From positions 1 through 64,000 of the forward strand of contig CAMCIC010000011.1 in the NCBI GenBank assembly GCA_945874895.1: DNA of 64,000 nucleotides, in the 5' to 3' direction. The stretch's first letter is position 1. Each line of letters begins with the position of its first letter. Made by a program: the position numbers and the translations under genes. The notes under the pieces are model-generated. The model was given only the letters and a program-made list of their open reading frames with translations, did no database searches and was not told where the DNA came from. Of this stretch, positions 52,277-60,592 are shown piece by piece. The DNA is from Akkermansia muciniphila. GTDB taxonomy: Bacteria > Verrucomicrobiota > Verrucomicrobiia > Verrucomicrobiales > Akkermansiaceae.

Positions 52277-52905
52277 TTCATCTCTCGCCGTTCCTATCCT
52301 CAGCCTGGTTGCCGCGTTGTGCGGTGGTTGTCGTGACTCTGCTGCTCAGCCAGTGCGCGATCAAGGTGGATGGCGCGTCGAAGATGATCGTATCGGTTCG
52401 TGACCAGAAGCTCCTGCTCACTTGTGACGGCGTGCCCGTTAAGGCCTATAAGATTTCCACTTCCAAGTTTGGTCTTGGTAGCCATTCGGGCAGCAACCGC
52501 ACGCCTTTGGGCAAGATGGCAGTGGCACGCAAAATCGGAGGCTCCGAGCCTAAGGGCATGGTGTTCAAGTCACGCAAACCCACCGGCGAGGTTCTCAAGC
52601 CCAACGCTCCGGGTCGCGATCCCATCGTATCGCGCATTCTCTGGCTGCAAGGCAAGGAAAAGCAAAATCGCAATACCTACCGCCGGTGCATTTACATTCA
52701 CGGCACACCTGAGGAATACCGATTGGGCACCCCGGCCTCGTATGGATGCATCCGCATGTCGTCGAGTGATATCATTGATCTCTACAAACGCATCGGTGTC
52801 GGTGCTGAGGTCCAAGTGATCCGCGGTCCTCTCATCAGCACCGATGAGGGTCAACGCTACGCCGGAAAGAAACCGGGAACGGTGGCGCAGGATGCCGACG
52901 GATGA
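52273..52905 (+). CDS. L,D-transpeptidase (YkuD family), membrane-anchored
   Basis: A 210-residue protein with an N-terminal hydrophobic segment (RCAVVVVTLLLSQC). Its Cys28 could be lipidated, although Gln at -1 makes the lipobox poor. The YkuD domain shows KISTSKFGLGSHSGSNRTPL, IYIHGTPEEYRLG and the catalytic PASYGCIRMSSSDIIDLY. It would cross-link peptidoglycan or attach a protein to it. The GTG start overlaps the stop of the glycosyltransferase gene, so glycan synthesis and wall attachment may be linked. Confidence 0.9.
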   Translation: MIHLSPFLSSAWLPRCAVVVVTLLLSQCAIKVDGASKMIVSVRDQKLLLTCDGVPVKAYKISTSKFGLGSHSGSNRTPLGKMAVARKIGGSEPKGMVFKSRKPTGEVLKPNAPGRDPIVSRILWLQGKEKQNRNTYRRCIYIHGTPEEYRLGTPASYGCIRMSSSDIIDLYKRIGVGAEVQVIRGPLISTDEGQRYAGKKPGTVAQDADG

Positions 52906-52927
52906 ATTCCAACCAAGTTCGCCATTT

Positions 52928-53515
52928 ATGAACACCAACACCACTCTCTCGCTCTTGCTCTCAGGAGCTTTGCTCATCTCATGTGGTCTCGTGGGCTGTC
53001 TGCCCTACAAGGTGAACACCGTTGATTTTCATCAAACCAGCTCCACCTGCAGCGGCATGTTGCCGAAAATCGGCATCGATACGAATGTCAGCATTACAGG
53101 TCCGTTTGGTGGCTTCATCAGAAGCAAAAAGCCCTACGCCATTGCGGTGGATCACACGGACATGAGTTTTTCCATCGCCGCCGTCGAGTTCACTAAGGTC
53201 GTGGTGACATACCAAGATGGCACGACCGATCCCGGTGTGGCCAAGCTCAAGCTGCCGCAGCGTTTCGCCTCCCGACACCACGTTTCGATCAACAGTGGCG
53301 GACCTCCTCCTACCTATACGTTTGAGACACCCATGCGTCTGATTACCGCGCGAGTTCCTAAGGTGATTTCGCGCAACGAGCCCTTCACGCTCGTCATGGA
53401 AGGCCGGTTTATCAAAGACAGCGGTCAGACCATCCCCTTCAAAATCAAAAAAAGCTTCGCGCCCCAGTTCGAAAATAGTGTCCAGTCCTGGGACGAGGTT
53501 ATCAGCGGGGTATGA
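52928..53515 (+). CDS. Putative lipoprotein of unknown function
   Basis: A 195-residue protein with a lipoprotein-type leader (NTTLSLLLSGALLISCGLVG, with Cys candidates in LISC and LVGC). The mature part is beta-rich: GIDTNVSITGPFGGFIRS, VEFTKVVVTYQDGTTDPG and PFTLVMEGRFIKDSGQ. I know no family for it. It lies 22 bases after the L,D-transpeptidase gene and probably belongs to the same operon, perhaps as an envelope partner. Confidence 0.78.
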   Translation: MNTNTTLSLLLSGALLISCGLVGCLPYKVNTVDFHQTSSTCSGMLPKIGIDTNVSITGPFGGFIRSKKPYAIAVDHTDMSFSIAAVEFTKVVVTYQDGTTDPGVAKLKLPQRFASRHHVSINSGGPPPTYTFETPMRLITARVPKVISRNEPFTLVMEGRFIKDSGQTIPFKIKKSFAPQFENSVQSWDEVISGV

Positions 53516-53622
53516 CAATGCGCGCGATAAGGTCCATGCTTGGAGGGGCGTGAAATTCGGACAGGTGGTCGCGGCAAAGAATCCATTGCCAGTGGTTCAC
53601 GCTTTTGATCGCGTGGAGAATC

Positions 53623-54301
53623 ATGAACGAAAGTGTCGCGTATCGCGCCAGTGCGTGGCATCGCTGGTTCCAGGGCGTGATTCGCGCGCTTTATTACATT
53701 CGTGTTACCATACAAGGGCGGGAACATTTGCCGTCCTCAGGGCCATTGCTGCTGGTCATGCTGCACCGCAATGGAGCGGTGGATGGCTTCGTTTATCGTG
53801 CTCTCTGGCCGAAGATTTGCTACACGCTGAAAGCAAACTTGCGTCGATCGTTGTTCGCTAGAATCTTTTTTCATGGCTTGGAAATGGTCCGCAGCGAAGA
53901 CGGCGACGATGCCGAGGGGAATCGTGCGGTGGTCGACCGATGTGTCGATGTCCTCCAACAGGGTGCCGCTTTGGGCGCGTCGCATGCATATGCGAAGGTC
54001 TTACAGACAGGCGCGGCGGGCATTCCTGAGGAGATGCGGCGAGCCAATGAGACGTGGAAAAAACGCTTGGCTGCGAACCGAATGCCGACGAGGTTCCACA
54101 GGAAGTCGCCGCAGGTGCGGAGTTGCGCGGCACGCCGGGCAATACGGGCATCGCCCAGGGTCCTGTATGCATGGGGCCGTCACCGCCCGCGAAATGCGCA
54201 TCCCCGCCGTGATGTCGGTGCGTGCCTGCCTCTCGCAACTGCGCGATGGAGAGACCGTCCGCATCGATGGCGCGCGCGGCACCATCACGCGCATCGGGTG
54301 A
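53623..54301 (+). pseudogene. Decayed gene: PlsC-like acyltransferase plus PEP-utilising swivel domain
   Basis: Frame 1 from 53623 codes ~118 residues of a PlsC-type acyltransferase with the H-x4-D motif in LHRNGAVDG and YTLKANLRRSLFARIFF. The following conserved FPEGT segment is absent, and the sequence jumps to a later part (VLQTGAAGI). At 54120-54170 another frame reads ELRGTPGNTGIAQGPV, the start of a PEP-utilising swivel domain. A third frame (54171-54301) reads HGAVTAREMRIPAV and GETVRIDGARGTITRIG, its end with the phosphorylated His. Two internal deletions with frame changes explain this. It is a remnant of one or two genes and is not expected to be functional. Confidence 0.72.
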
Positions 54302-54350
54302 ACGAATATTTCCATTGCGGGATCGAGATTCTGTGGCTGATTCTCACATC

Positions 54351-54938
54351 ATGCACACTTTCTCTTCCTCCATGGCCGCGATGATCTTTCTTTTTACCGT
54401 AGGCAAGGCGCAAGCAGGTTCTGTTGCCGAATTCACGTCCGATGAAATCAAGAGCCTAGGATGGGGCATCGTGGATGATGGCGTGATGGGTGGTCTTTCC
54501 CAAGGCCGTTATGAGATCACCAAGGAGGGGATTCTGCGATTTTTCGGAACGCTGTCGCTAGAAAACAATGGCGGATTTTCTTCGCTCCGTTCGCAAAACG
54601 TGCAGATGGATTGGAGTGGAGCGGAGGGTCTGATCTTGCGGGTCAAGGGCGATGGCCGCAACTATCAGACACGATTGTCCACCGATGCCGAATACCGTGG
54701 TGGGGAAGTATCCTTCCAAGCGGAATTTGCTACGAAAAAAGGAGAGTGGATCGAAATCAAGATTCCTTTCAAAAATCTGTTAGGGTCGTGGCGCGGAGTA
54801 AAATTGCCCGATAAAACCTTCGATGCAGCGAAAGTTCGTCGCATCGGGTTATTGTTAGGTGATAAACAACAAGGGCCATTCGAGCTGCAGGTGGATTGGA
54901 TCCGCACGTATAGCTCACGAACGGATGGAGCGCCGTGA
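54351..54938 (+). CDS. Secreted CIA30-family protein
   Basis: A 195-residue protein from the ATG at 54351 with a signal peptide (HTFSSSMAAMIFLFTVGKAQ). The remainder is a CIA30/NDUFAF1-like beta-sandwich: GIVDDGVMGGLSQGRYEI, GTLSLENNGGFSSLR, VKGDGRNYQTRLST and GLLLGDKQQGPFELQVDWI. In mitochondria the family helps complex I assembly. Bacterial secreted members are of unknown role and may bind carbohydrate. The longer open frame upstream overlaps the decayed gene and is not used. Confidence 0.88.
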   Translation: MHTFSSSMAAMIFLFTVGKAQAGSVAEFTSDEIKSLGWGIVDDGVMGGLSQGRYEITKEGILRFFGTLSLENNGGFSSLRSQNVQMDWSGAEGLILRVKGDGRNYQTRLSTDAEYRGGEVSFQAEFATKKGEWIEIKIPFKNLLGSWRGVKLPDKTFDAAKVRRIGLLLGDKQQGPFELQVDWIRTYSSRTDGAP

Positions 54939-54958
54939 GGCAGGTGGTCGACCGTGAC

Positions 54959-54990
54959 AAAAAAGCCCCTCATCGAAAGATGAGAGGCTT
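54959..54990 (-). terminator. Intrinsic terminator of the Gfo/Idh/MocA gene
   Basis: A 12-bp stem with one mismatch (54963-54974 with 54979-54990), a 4-base loop and six T on the minus strand (54964-54959). It ends the leftward transcript that stops at 55015. Confidence 0.82.
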
Positions 54991-55014
54991 CGTAAGTGGA
55001 GATGATAGATATCC

Positions 55015-56298
55015 TCAGATCACTGCTTCCTTGCTCGGTTTAGGGCAGGGATAGAGACCATCTTCACCGGGCTTTGGCCCCGGTTGGGAGTCCCAGTTGA
55101 GATCTTTGGGCATGGTGTCGACCTGCGAATTCATCGCCATGTCCCAGGTCACTTCTTTGCCCGTGTAGCAGGCCATGCGACCCATGATGCCAGTGAGTGT
55201 GGCCTCAGCGGTATAGTAAGCATCGTTGTGGGCCGTGTTCTCGCGGATGTATTGATAAAGCATGTCGTGCTCGGTCTGATAGGGGTTGTTGTCAGGTCCG
55301 CGGAAACGCCAGATGATTTTGCCGCTGCGGTCCTTGATGACACCAGGCTCCGCCGTGCCTTTGGTGCCGACGATGGACTCTGACACTCGCGACCAAACAC
55401 CATTCCACTGACGGCTCTGGCTGTTCATGATCGTGCCATCGGCATAGTGGTATTCCACGAAGAAGTGATCGAAAATTTCCCCCCAATCTTTGCCGATACG
55501 GCTGGTGCGGCCGCCCATGCCCACGGCCTTGACCGGATGTGACCCTTTGAACCAGTTGCTGACATCGATGTTGTGCACGTGTTGTTCAACGATGTGATCG
55601 CCGCAGAGCCAGTTGAAGTAATACCAATTCCGCACCTGATACTGCATTTCCGTTTGGCCTTCGCTACGGGGGCGTGTCCAGACACCACCGCTGACCCAGT
55701 AGACCTGTGAGGAAGTGATGTCCCCGATCATGCCCTCTTTGACCTTGGCCAATGTCTCGAGGTAGCTCTTTTGGTAGCGCCGTTGCAAACCACAGACGAC
55801 TTTTAGATTCTTTTGATCGGCGATTTTGGCGGCTTCGATGACCTTACGAATCCCCGGACCATCGACGGCTACGGGTTTTTCCATGAAAACGTGCTTGCCT
55901 TGTTTGACAGCATATTCGAAGTGCTGCGGACGGAAACCGGGGGTTGAGCACAGCAAAACCACATCGGCTGCATCGATGGCAGCCTTGTAGGCATCCAGTC
56001 CGACAAATCGACGGGCTTCTGGGACATCGACACGAGCGCCGAACTTTTCCGTCAATTGCTTATGTGCGAATTCGATATTGTCGGCAAAGGCATCGGCCAT
56101 CGCGACCAGCGTGGTGCCTGCCACATTCAGCGACTGGGCGGCGGCGCCAGTGCCGCGACCACCGCAACCGATGAGGGCGATCTTGATGGGTTTGACTTCA
56201 TCGGCCGCGGAGCCGATGGCGGGAAAAAGGGACGCCGCGCTGAGCAGAGCACCGGTTTTCAAAAAATGACGACGATCCGACGAGTGATGGAATGACAT
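55015..56298 (-). CDS. Tat-exported Gfo/Idh/MocA-family oxidoreductase
   Basis: A 427-residue protein with a twin-arginine leader (SDRRHFLKTGALLSAASLFP). The Rossmann domain has IALIGCGGRGTGAAAQSLN and the family motif MEKPVAVDGPGIRK. The C-terminal alpha/beta domain shows NWLCGDHIVEQHVHNIDVSN, where the His pair is near the active site. Export through Tat is consistent with bound NAD(P). Related exported members act on sugars or amino sugars (GH109-like chemistry is possible). Expansion of this family is typical for Planctomycetes and Verrucomicrobia. Confidence 0.9.
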   Translation of the reverse strand: MSFHHSSDRRHFLKTGALLSAASLFPAIGSAADEVKPIKIALIGCGGRGTGAAAQSLNVAGTTLVAMADAFADNIEFAHKQLTEKFGARVDVPEARRFVGLDAYKAAIDAADVVLLCSTPGFRPQHFEYAVKQGKHVFMEKPVAVDGPGIRKVIEAAKIADQKNLKVVCGLQRRYQKSYLETLAKVKEGMIGDITSSQVYWVSGGVWTRPRSEGQTEMQYQVRNWYYFNWLCGDHIVEQHVHNIDVSNWFKGSHPVKAVGMGGRTSRIGKDWGEIFDHFFVEYHYADGTIMNSQSRQWNGVWSRVSESIVGTKGTAEPGVIKDRSGKIIWRFRGPDNNPYQTEHDMLYQYIRENTAHNDAYYTAEATLTGIMGRMACYTGKEVTWDMAMNSQVDTMPKDLNWDSQPGPKPGEDGLYPCPKPSKEAVI

Positions 56299-56425
56299 AG
56301 CGTAAGATACCTCGCATCCCTACAGGATTTTTCAACAGGTTTTGCGCGAGGAGAAAATCGATGAATGCCGCGGCGGCTGACGATTTGTTTTGCTAGGTCC
56401 AGCGTTTTCTTGGTATCATGGCCAC

Positions 56426-59400
56426 ATGGACATTCTCGCACCTCATATGATGGTACTGGCTTCGGCAGGTTCGGGAAAAACCTATCAATTGAGCAATCGC
56501 ATCATCGGCTATATCGCGATGGGGGTGGATCCTTCCAGTATCGTGGCTCTGACCTTCACACGGAAAGCAGCGGGCGAATTTACTGATGCGATTTTGAGCA
56601 AGCTGGCCCATGCCTGTCTTAGCGAAGAGCAGGCGCAAAAATTGCGGAAAGATTTGATCGATAGCGGGAAAACCTTCGAGGATGAAGATTTTTTGCGCGT
56701 TCTTGAATCCTTGATCATTGCGCTACCGCGCATGACATTGGGCACGATGGACGGTTTTTTTACCAAGGTGGTGAAGGCATTTCCGTTAGAAATGGGAATC
56801 TCGGCCACAAATTTTCAGCTTATCGAGGGCGCGGAAGCGGAAATTGTCCGGCAGAACCTGTTGCAAAGTTTGCTGCAACAGGAACTCAAGCCGGAGGAAG
56901 CGGAAAAGTTTTATCAGGCTTTTCGTCGATCTCTCATGGGACAGGAAATTGTCACGGTGCGCAAGCGAATCGATGATTACACCAGCCAGTGGCACGAGCA
57001 CTGGATGAATGGAGGAGATCGTTTGGAGTGGGGGCCGGCGCATCTCGCAGACCGTGATGCCATCGAGAGATGGATGGCCCGACGCGGAGACATCTCTCGT
57101 TCTATCGAGCTTGCAGCTGAAGGGATGGTGTTCACCGATAAGAGGCAAGCTGGGGCTTGGAGCAGAATGGCACAAGTGTTCGCGGAGCACAGTACAGGTA
57201 GCGGTGTGATGGCTAAGGGCAATGCCCTATTGGATCGCTTGATCGAGCTCGTGGCCCAGGACGAGCAAGGCGTTCAGGAGTTAAAAATGTATAAGAATTT
57301 TACTGTTCCTGCCGAAGTTTTTTCCCTGATTCGCGAAGGGTTGCGTTTTGCTGCAGAAGCGGAAATGGCCAGTGCCTGTGCCAGCACCCGAGCGGTAGCG
57401 GAAGTGATCGAGCTCCTTGATCAGGTGTGTGAGCGGCGACTGCGGCGCAAGGGGAAATTCGGATTCGCCGACGTCAAGGCCAAGATGAGCGAGTGGACGT
57501 TGCAGGAGGACAAACGCTTGATGCGAGAGGCGCTCGATTACCGTCTGGACGCGAAATACCAGCACTGGTTGCTCGATGAATTTCAGGACACCAGCCGACT
57601 GGACTGGAGTGGTCTATCGCCCCTCATCGATGAGGCGATGACTGCTGAGCAAAGCTCGGTATTTCTCGTCGGCGACAAAAAACAGGCGATCTACGCATGG
57701 CGTGGAGGCGATGTGGGTTTGTTCGATGATCTGCACCGCCATTACGGCGAGTATATGGTTGTGGGGCGGATGCAGAAGTCCTACCGCTCAGCGTCAGAGG
57801 TGTTGGATCTCGTCAATCGGATTTGCGGCAATCTTGATACCCTGAATGCCCTTTACGGCAGTGTGGAGCAGCCCTGGGAATGGGACGATCACGTGGCGGC
57901 CGACTCCGGTTTTCGCGGCCACGCTCGAGTCGAGTCCATCCAAGAAAACGACGAAAAAGATGCTCGTTTGGAACGGTTGGCGGCCATTCTAGATTTGGCG
58001 GGCGTGGGTGAAAAACAGCAGAGCTGTGGCGTATTGGTAAGAACGAACGAGGAACTCAAGCGCGTAGCCGATTTTTTGCGACAGAAGGGGTTCCGAGTGG
58101 TGGAAGAAGGCCGGCGCAAACCAGCGCACGACAATCCGGTTGGTTTGGTGATTTGGCATTGGATGCGTTGGCTGGCCGATCCTGCAGATTCTTTTGCAGA
58201 GGAAGTGCTCCGTTTGTCGCCGTGGTGGTCGTGCATCACCGCAGCATACGGTGAGCATCCGTGGAGCGCCTGTCAGGATACGATTGCTCGGCAAGGCTTA
58301 GCGGGGATGGTCGGAAGATGGCTCGAATCGTTCTGGGGGGAGCTTTCAAATTTCGGTCGCAACCGAGCGGATGATTTGATGCAGGCATTGCGTGTTGTGG
58401 ATGCCTCTGGTGCTGGCTCAGCCAAGGCGGCCGCCGAGATGTTAGAAAAACTGGAGGCAACGCAGAGCCCCGGTTCTGCCGAAGTGCAGGTCCTGACGAT
58501 TCACAAATCCAAAGGCCTCGGCTTCGATGTGGTGGTGCTGCCCTTGATCTCGACTTCCTCCATTCCTGACAATAACAAATTCGATATCGCTCGCACCGAG
58601 AGATGGATTTGTAAGACTCCGCCGCTGTGGGCACGGCAGTTGCTGCCAGCCATGCGCGAGGTGGAGGATCAATGGCGTGGTCAACAACAATACGAGGCGA
58701 TGTGCGTGCTTTATGTGGCGTTGACCCGTGCCAAGCGCGGGCTCTATGTCTTGCTTGAGGAGAAATCACTGAAGGACGAAAACAATTCACTGGCGAGGTG
58801 GATTTCTGACTCTTGTCCAGGCGAAGGCGAGGTGATGTTTGAATCCGGTAGTTTCGATTGTTTCGCATCAGTAAAACCCATCGAGCAAAAACCACAGCCA
58901 GCTGCGCCTGTGTTAGGACGTGCGGTGTGGAAATCGCGCGCAAAGACCGCATCTCATGCGGCACAAGGCCCCAGCGCTGCCTTGGAATACGGCACTTCCA
59001 TGCACAGCTTGATGGAGTCCATCACTTGGCTGGATGAGATTCCTTTCACTGTCGAAGGAGAAATGGCGCGAACGGTGAACCAGTTGTTAGAAAAAGAGGA
59101 GTGGCGCATGTTGCTTGAGAAACGTCAGCGGCGCGTGCAATTGCAGCGCGAGATTCCCGTGGAAGGCATGGTCGAAGGCGAATGGGTGCGGGGTGTCATA
59201 GACCGCCTGCATTTGTTTCGTGATGAAACGGATCGGATCACACGCGTGGAGATCATCGATTACAAAACCGACCGATTGACGGATCCGAATGCACTGCGTG
59301 ACAGGCATGCCGAGCAACTCCGCATCTATCGGCACTTGATCACCCAAGCATTGGGAGTGGAACAGTCGTGCGTAGATTGCATTCTGTTAGGCATGCACGC

Positions 59401-59431
59401 CGGGCTCGTCGTGAAATGCGATGGAACGTAG
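56426..59431 (+). CDS. addA: AddA-like UvrD-family helicase-nuclease
   Basis: A ~1001-residue protein from the ATG at 56426. Superfamily 1A helicase motifs are ASAGSGKTYQLSNR (Walker A), ALTFTRKAAGEF, WLLDEFQDTSRLDW (Walker B), VGDKKQAIYAWRGGD, VLTIHKSKGLGFDVVVLPL and VLYVALTRAKRGLYVL. The C-terminal PD-(D/E)xK nuclease is present with GVIDRLHLF and EIIDYKTDRL. It should process double-strand breaks for recombination. The partner AddB is not adjacent. TATCAT (56414-56419) lies six bases before the ATG, suggesting a leaderless message. Confidence 0.9.
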   Translation: MDILAPHMMVLASAGSGKTYQLSNRIIGYIAMGVDPSSIVALTFTRKAAGEFTDAILSKLAHACLSEEQAQKLRKDLIDSGKTFEDEDFLRVLESLIIALPRMTLGTMDGFFTKVVKAFPLEMGISATNFQLIEGAEAEIVRQNLLQSLLQQELKPEEAEKFYQAFRRSLMGQEIVTVRKRIDDYTSQWHEHWMNGGDRLEWGPAHLADRDAIERWMARRGDISRSIELAAEGMVFTDKRQAGAWSRMAQVFAEHSTGSGVMAKGNALLDRLIELVAQDEQGVQELKMYKNFTVPAEVFSLIREGLRFAAEAEMASACASTRAVAEVIELLDQVCERRLRRKGKFGFADVKAKMSEWTLQEDKRLMREALDYRLDAKYQHWLLDEFQDTSRLDWSGLSPLIDEAMTAEQSSVFLVGDKKQAIYAWRGGDVGLFDDLHRHYGEYMVVGRMQKSYRSASEVLDLVNRICGNLDTLNALYGSVEQPWEWDDHVAADSGFRGHARVESIQENDEKDARLERLAAILDLAGVGEKQQSCGVLVRTNEELKRVADFLRQKGFRVVEEGRRKPAHDNPVGLVIWHWMRWLADPADSFAEEVLRLSPWWSCITAAYGEHPWSACQDTIARQGLAGMVGRWLESFWGELSNFGRNRADDLMQALRVVDASGAGSAKAAAEMLEKLEATQSPGSAEVQVLTIHKSKGLGFDVVVLPLISTSSIPDNNKFDIARTERWICKTPPLWARQLLPAMREVEDQWRGQQQYEAMCVLYVALTRAKRGLYVLLEEKSLKDENNSLARWISDSCPGEGEVMFESGSFDCFASVKPIEQKPQPAAPVLGRAVWKSRAKTASHAAQGPSAALEYGTSMHSLMESITWLDEIPFTVEGEMARTVNQLLEKEEWRMLLEKRQRRVQLQREIPVEGMVEGEWVRGVIDRLHLFRDETDRITRVEIIDYKTDRLTDPNALRDRHAEQLRIYRHLITQALGVEQSCVDCILLGMHAGLVVKCDGT

Positions 59432-59440
59432 GCGCCCATC

Positions 59441-60493
59441 TCATCGCCGAGAGCCGAGGGATTTTTTCCATCGAGGGTGTTCCTTTTCGATCAGTGACTG
59501 CGCCCAACTTCCATACCAAGCGTAGCCGTTGCGTCGTTCGTGTCCGATGGCTGCGTAGGATGTTTTTGGAATGCCATCACGATCGCAGAACATCGGCTGC
59601 TGTGTTTTGAGATCGTAAAATCTTGCCCACAGCGGGCGCGCCTTTGGATCTTTGACGATGACCTTGTCCTTGCCACCGGGTGCTTTGGGATCGCTGATGG
59701 TGTCGATGCGAATGCCTTGCTGCGCGGATTTCTCGAACCAAGCCACCGCCGCATCCACGGCGGTAATGATCGCGGCGCTTGGTTTTTCCTCGCTCATGAG
59801 CAGGCGTATGATGCCCACCGATTCCGAACCACTCAGTGATGGCAGCTCATAAGATCGCGCGGTGACTGGTGCCAGAGTGATTTCATCATGCTGAGCGCAC
59901 CACACGGTCAGCTTGCCATCGATGCGGATCTGGCAGCGTAGAATGCAATCGATTCCTTTTTGGTAAGCGACCGCAGCTTTTTTACGATCGGATTCCGCTA
60001 CGAATGCATAGACTGGATCATGACTGACCTCGCGCAAAAATTCCATCACGCGCACCATGGAGCCATCGTTGAACGTGATGTGACGATGGTATTGTTTGCT
60101 CAGCGGGTAGTATTGCGGCCAGCCCCCGTTGGGATACTGGGCGATAAAAATGTAATCCAAGCCACGTTGAAAAGCTTGTTGATAGGGAGCATGGCGTGTC
60201 GCTTGATGGCAGCGCGCGAGAAAACGCAATTCGTCCATGGTGGCTCCATTGTCGAAAGTAGGCTTCAGGTCCTTGCGGTTACCGGTGTAAGGGCGCTTCA
60301 CTGTATCCGTATTTTTCGGCCAAGCGCCTACGTCGGTCTGATAAGAGAGAATATGGGCCGCGATGGTTTTCGCTTCATCGCTGCGATACCAAGGATCAGG
60401 CTTCTTTAGGTAATCCGCCACTCCGGCGGACAAACATGGGAATGCTGATGCCAAAAACAAAAGAGCCAAAACGGTCAAGGGATTTCGATTCAT
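59441..60493 (-). CDS. Secreted pectate lyase (PelA/PL10 type)
   Basis: A 350-residue protein with signal peptide NRNPLTVLALLFLASAFPCL. The (alpha/alpha)3-type PL10 body shows LSYQTDVGAWPKNTD, PTFDNGATMDELRFLARC, AQYPNGGWPQYYP, HITFNDGSMVRVMEFLREV and the C-terminal RFYDLKTQQPMFCDRDGIP and RRNGYAWYGSWAQ. It would cleave polygalacturonate by beta-elimination with calcium. The ATG at 60493 starts the signal peptide, and an upstream frame is not used. It converges on the helicase gene with 9 bases between stops, and is divergent from cstA. Confidence 0.93.
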   Translation of the reverse strand: MNRNPLTVLALLFLASAFPCLSAGVADYLKKPDPWYRSDEAKTIAAHILSYQTDVGAWPKNTDTVKRPYTGNRKDLKPTFDNGATMDELRFLARCHQATRHAPYQQAFQRGLDYIFIAQYPNGGWPQYYPLSKQYHRHITFNDGSMVRVMEFLREVSHDPVYAFVAESDRKKAAVAYQKGIDCILRCQIRIDGKLTVWCAQHDEITLAPVTARSYELPSLSGSESVGIIRLLMSEEKPSAAIITAVDAAVAWFEKSAQQGIRIDTISDPKAPGGKDKVIVKDPKARPLWARFYDLKTQQPMFCDRDGIPKTSYAAIGHERRNGYAWYGSWAQSLIEKEHPRWKKSLGSRR

Positions 60494-60557
60494 GGAGCGG
60501 GAGCACGGTAAAGCGCAGAGCGCTCCGTGCCAAGAGCAGATCATGGCATGTTTCTTC

Positions 60558-60592
60558 TTGTCCTGTCACTGCTCTCCACCGTATGGTGACTC
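60558..60592 (+). promoter_or_regulatory. Probable cstA promoter with small inverted repeat
   Basis: TTGTCC (60558-60563), 17 bases, GTATGG (60581-60586), and the ATG at 60593 exactly where transcription should begin. The -10 overlaps CACC-GTAT-GGTG (60577-60588), an inverted repeat that could be an operator. The -10 is weak. Confidence 0.4.

Noticed and set aside
53873-54301. An intact 142-residue gene in the second frame
   Set aside because: Only its last third resembles a protein family (PEP swivel). The first part is out of frame with the PlsC-like coding sequence, so it is part of a decayed gene.
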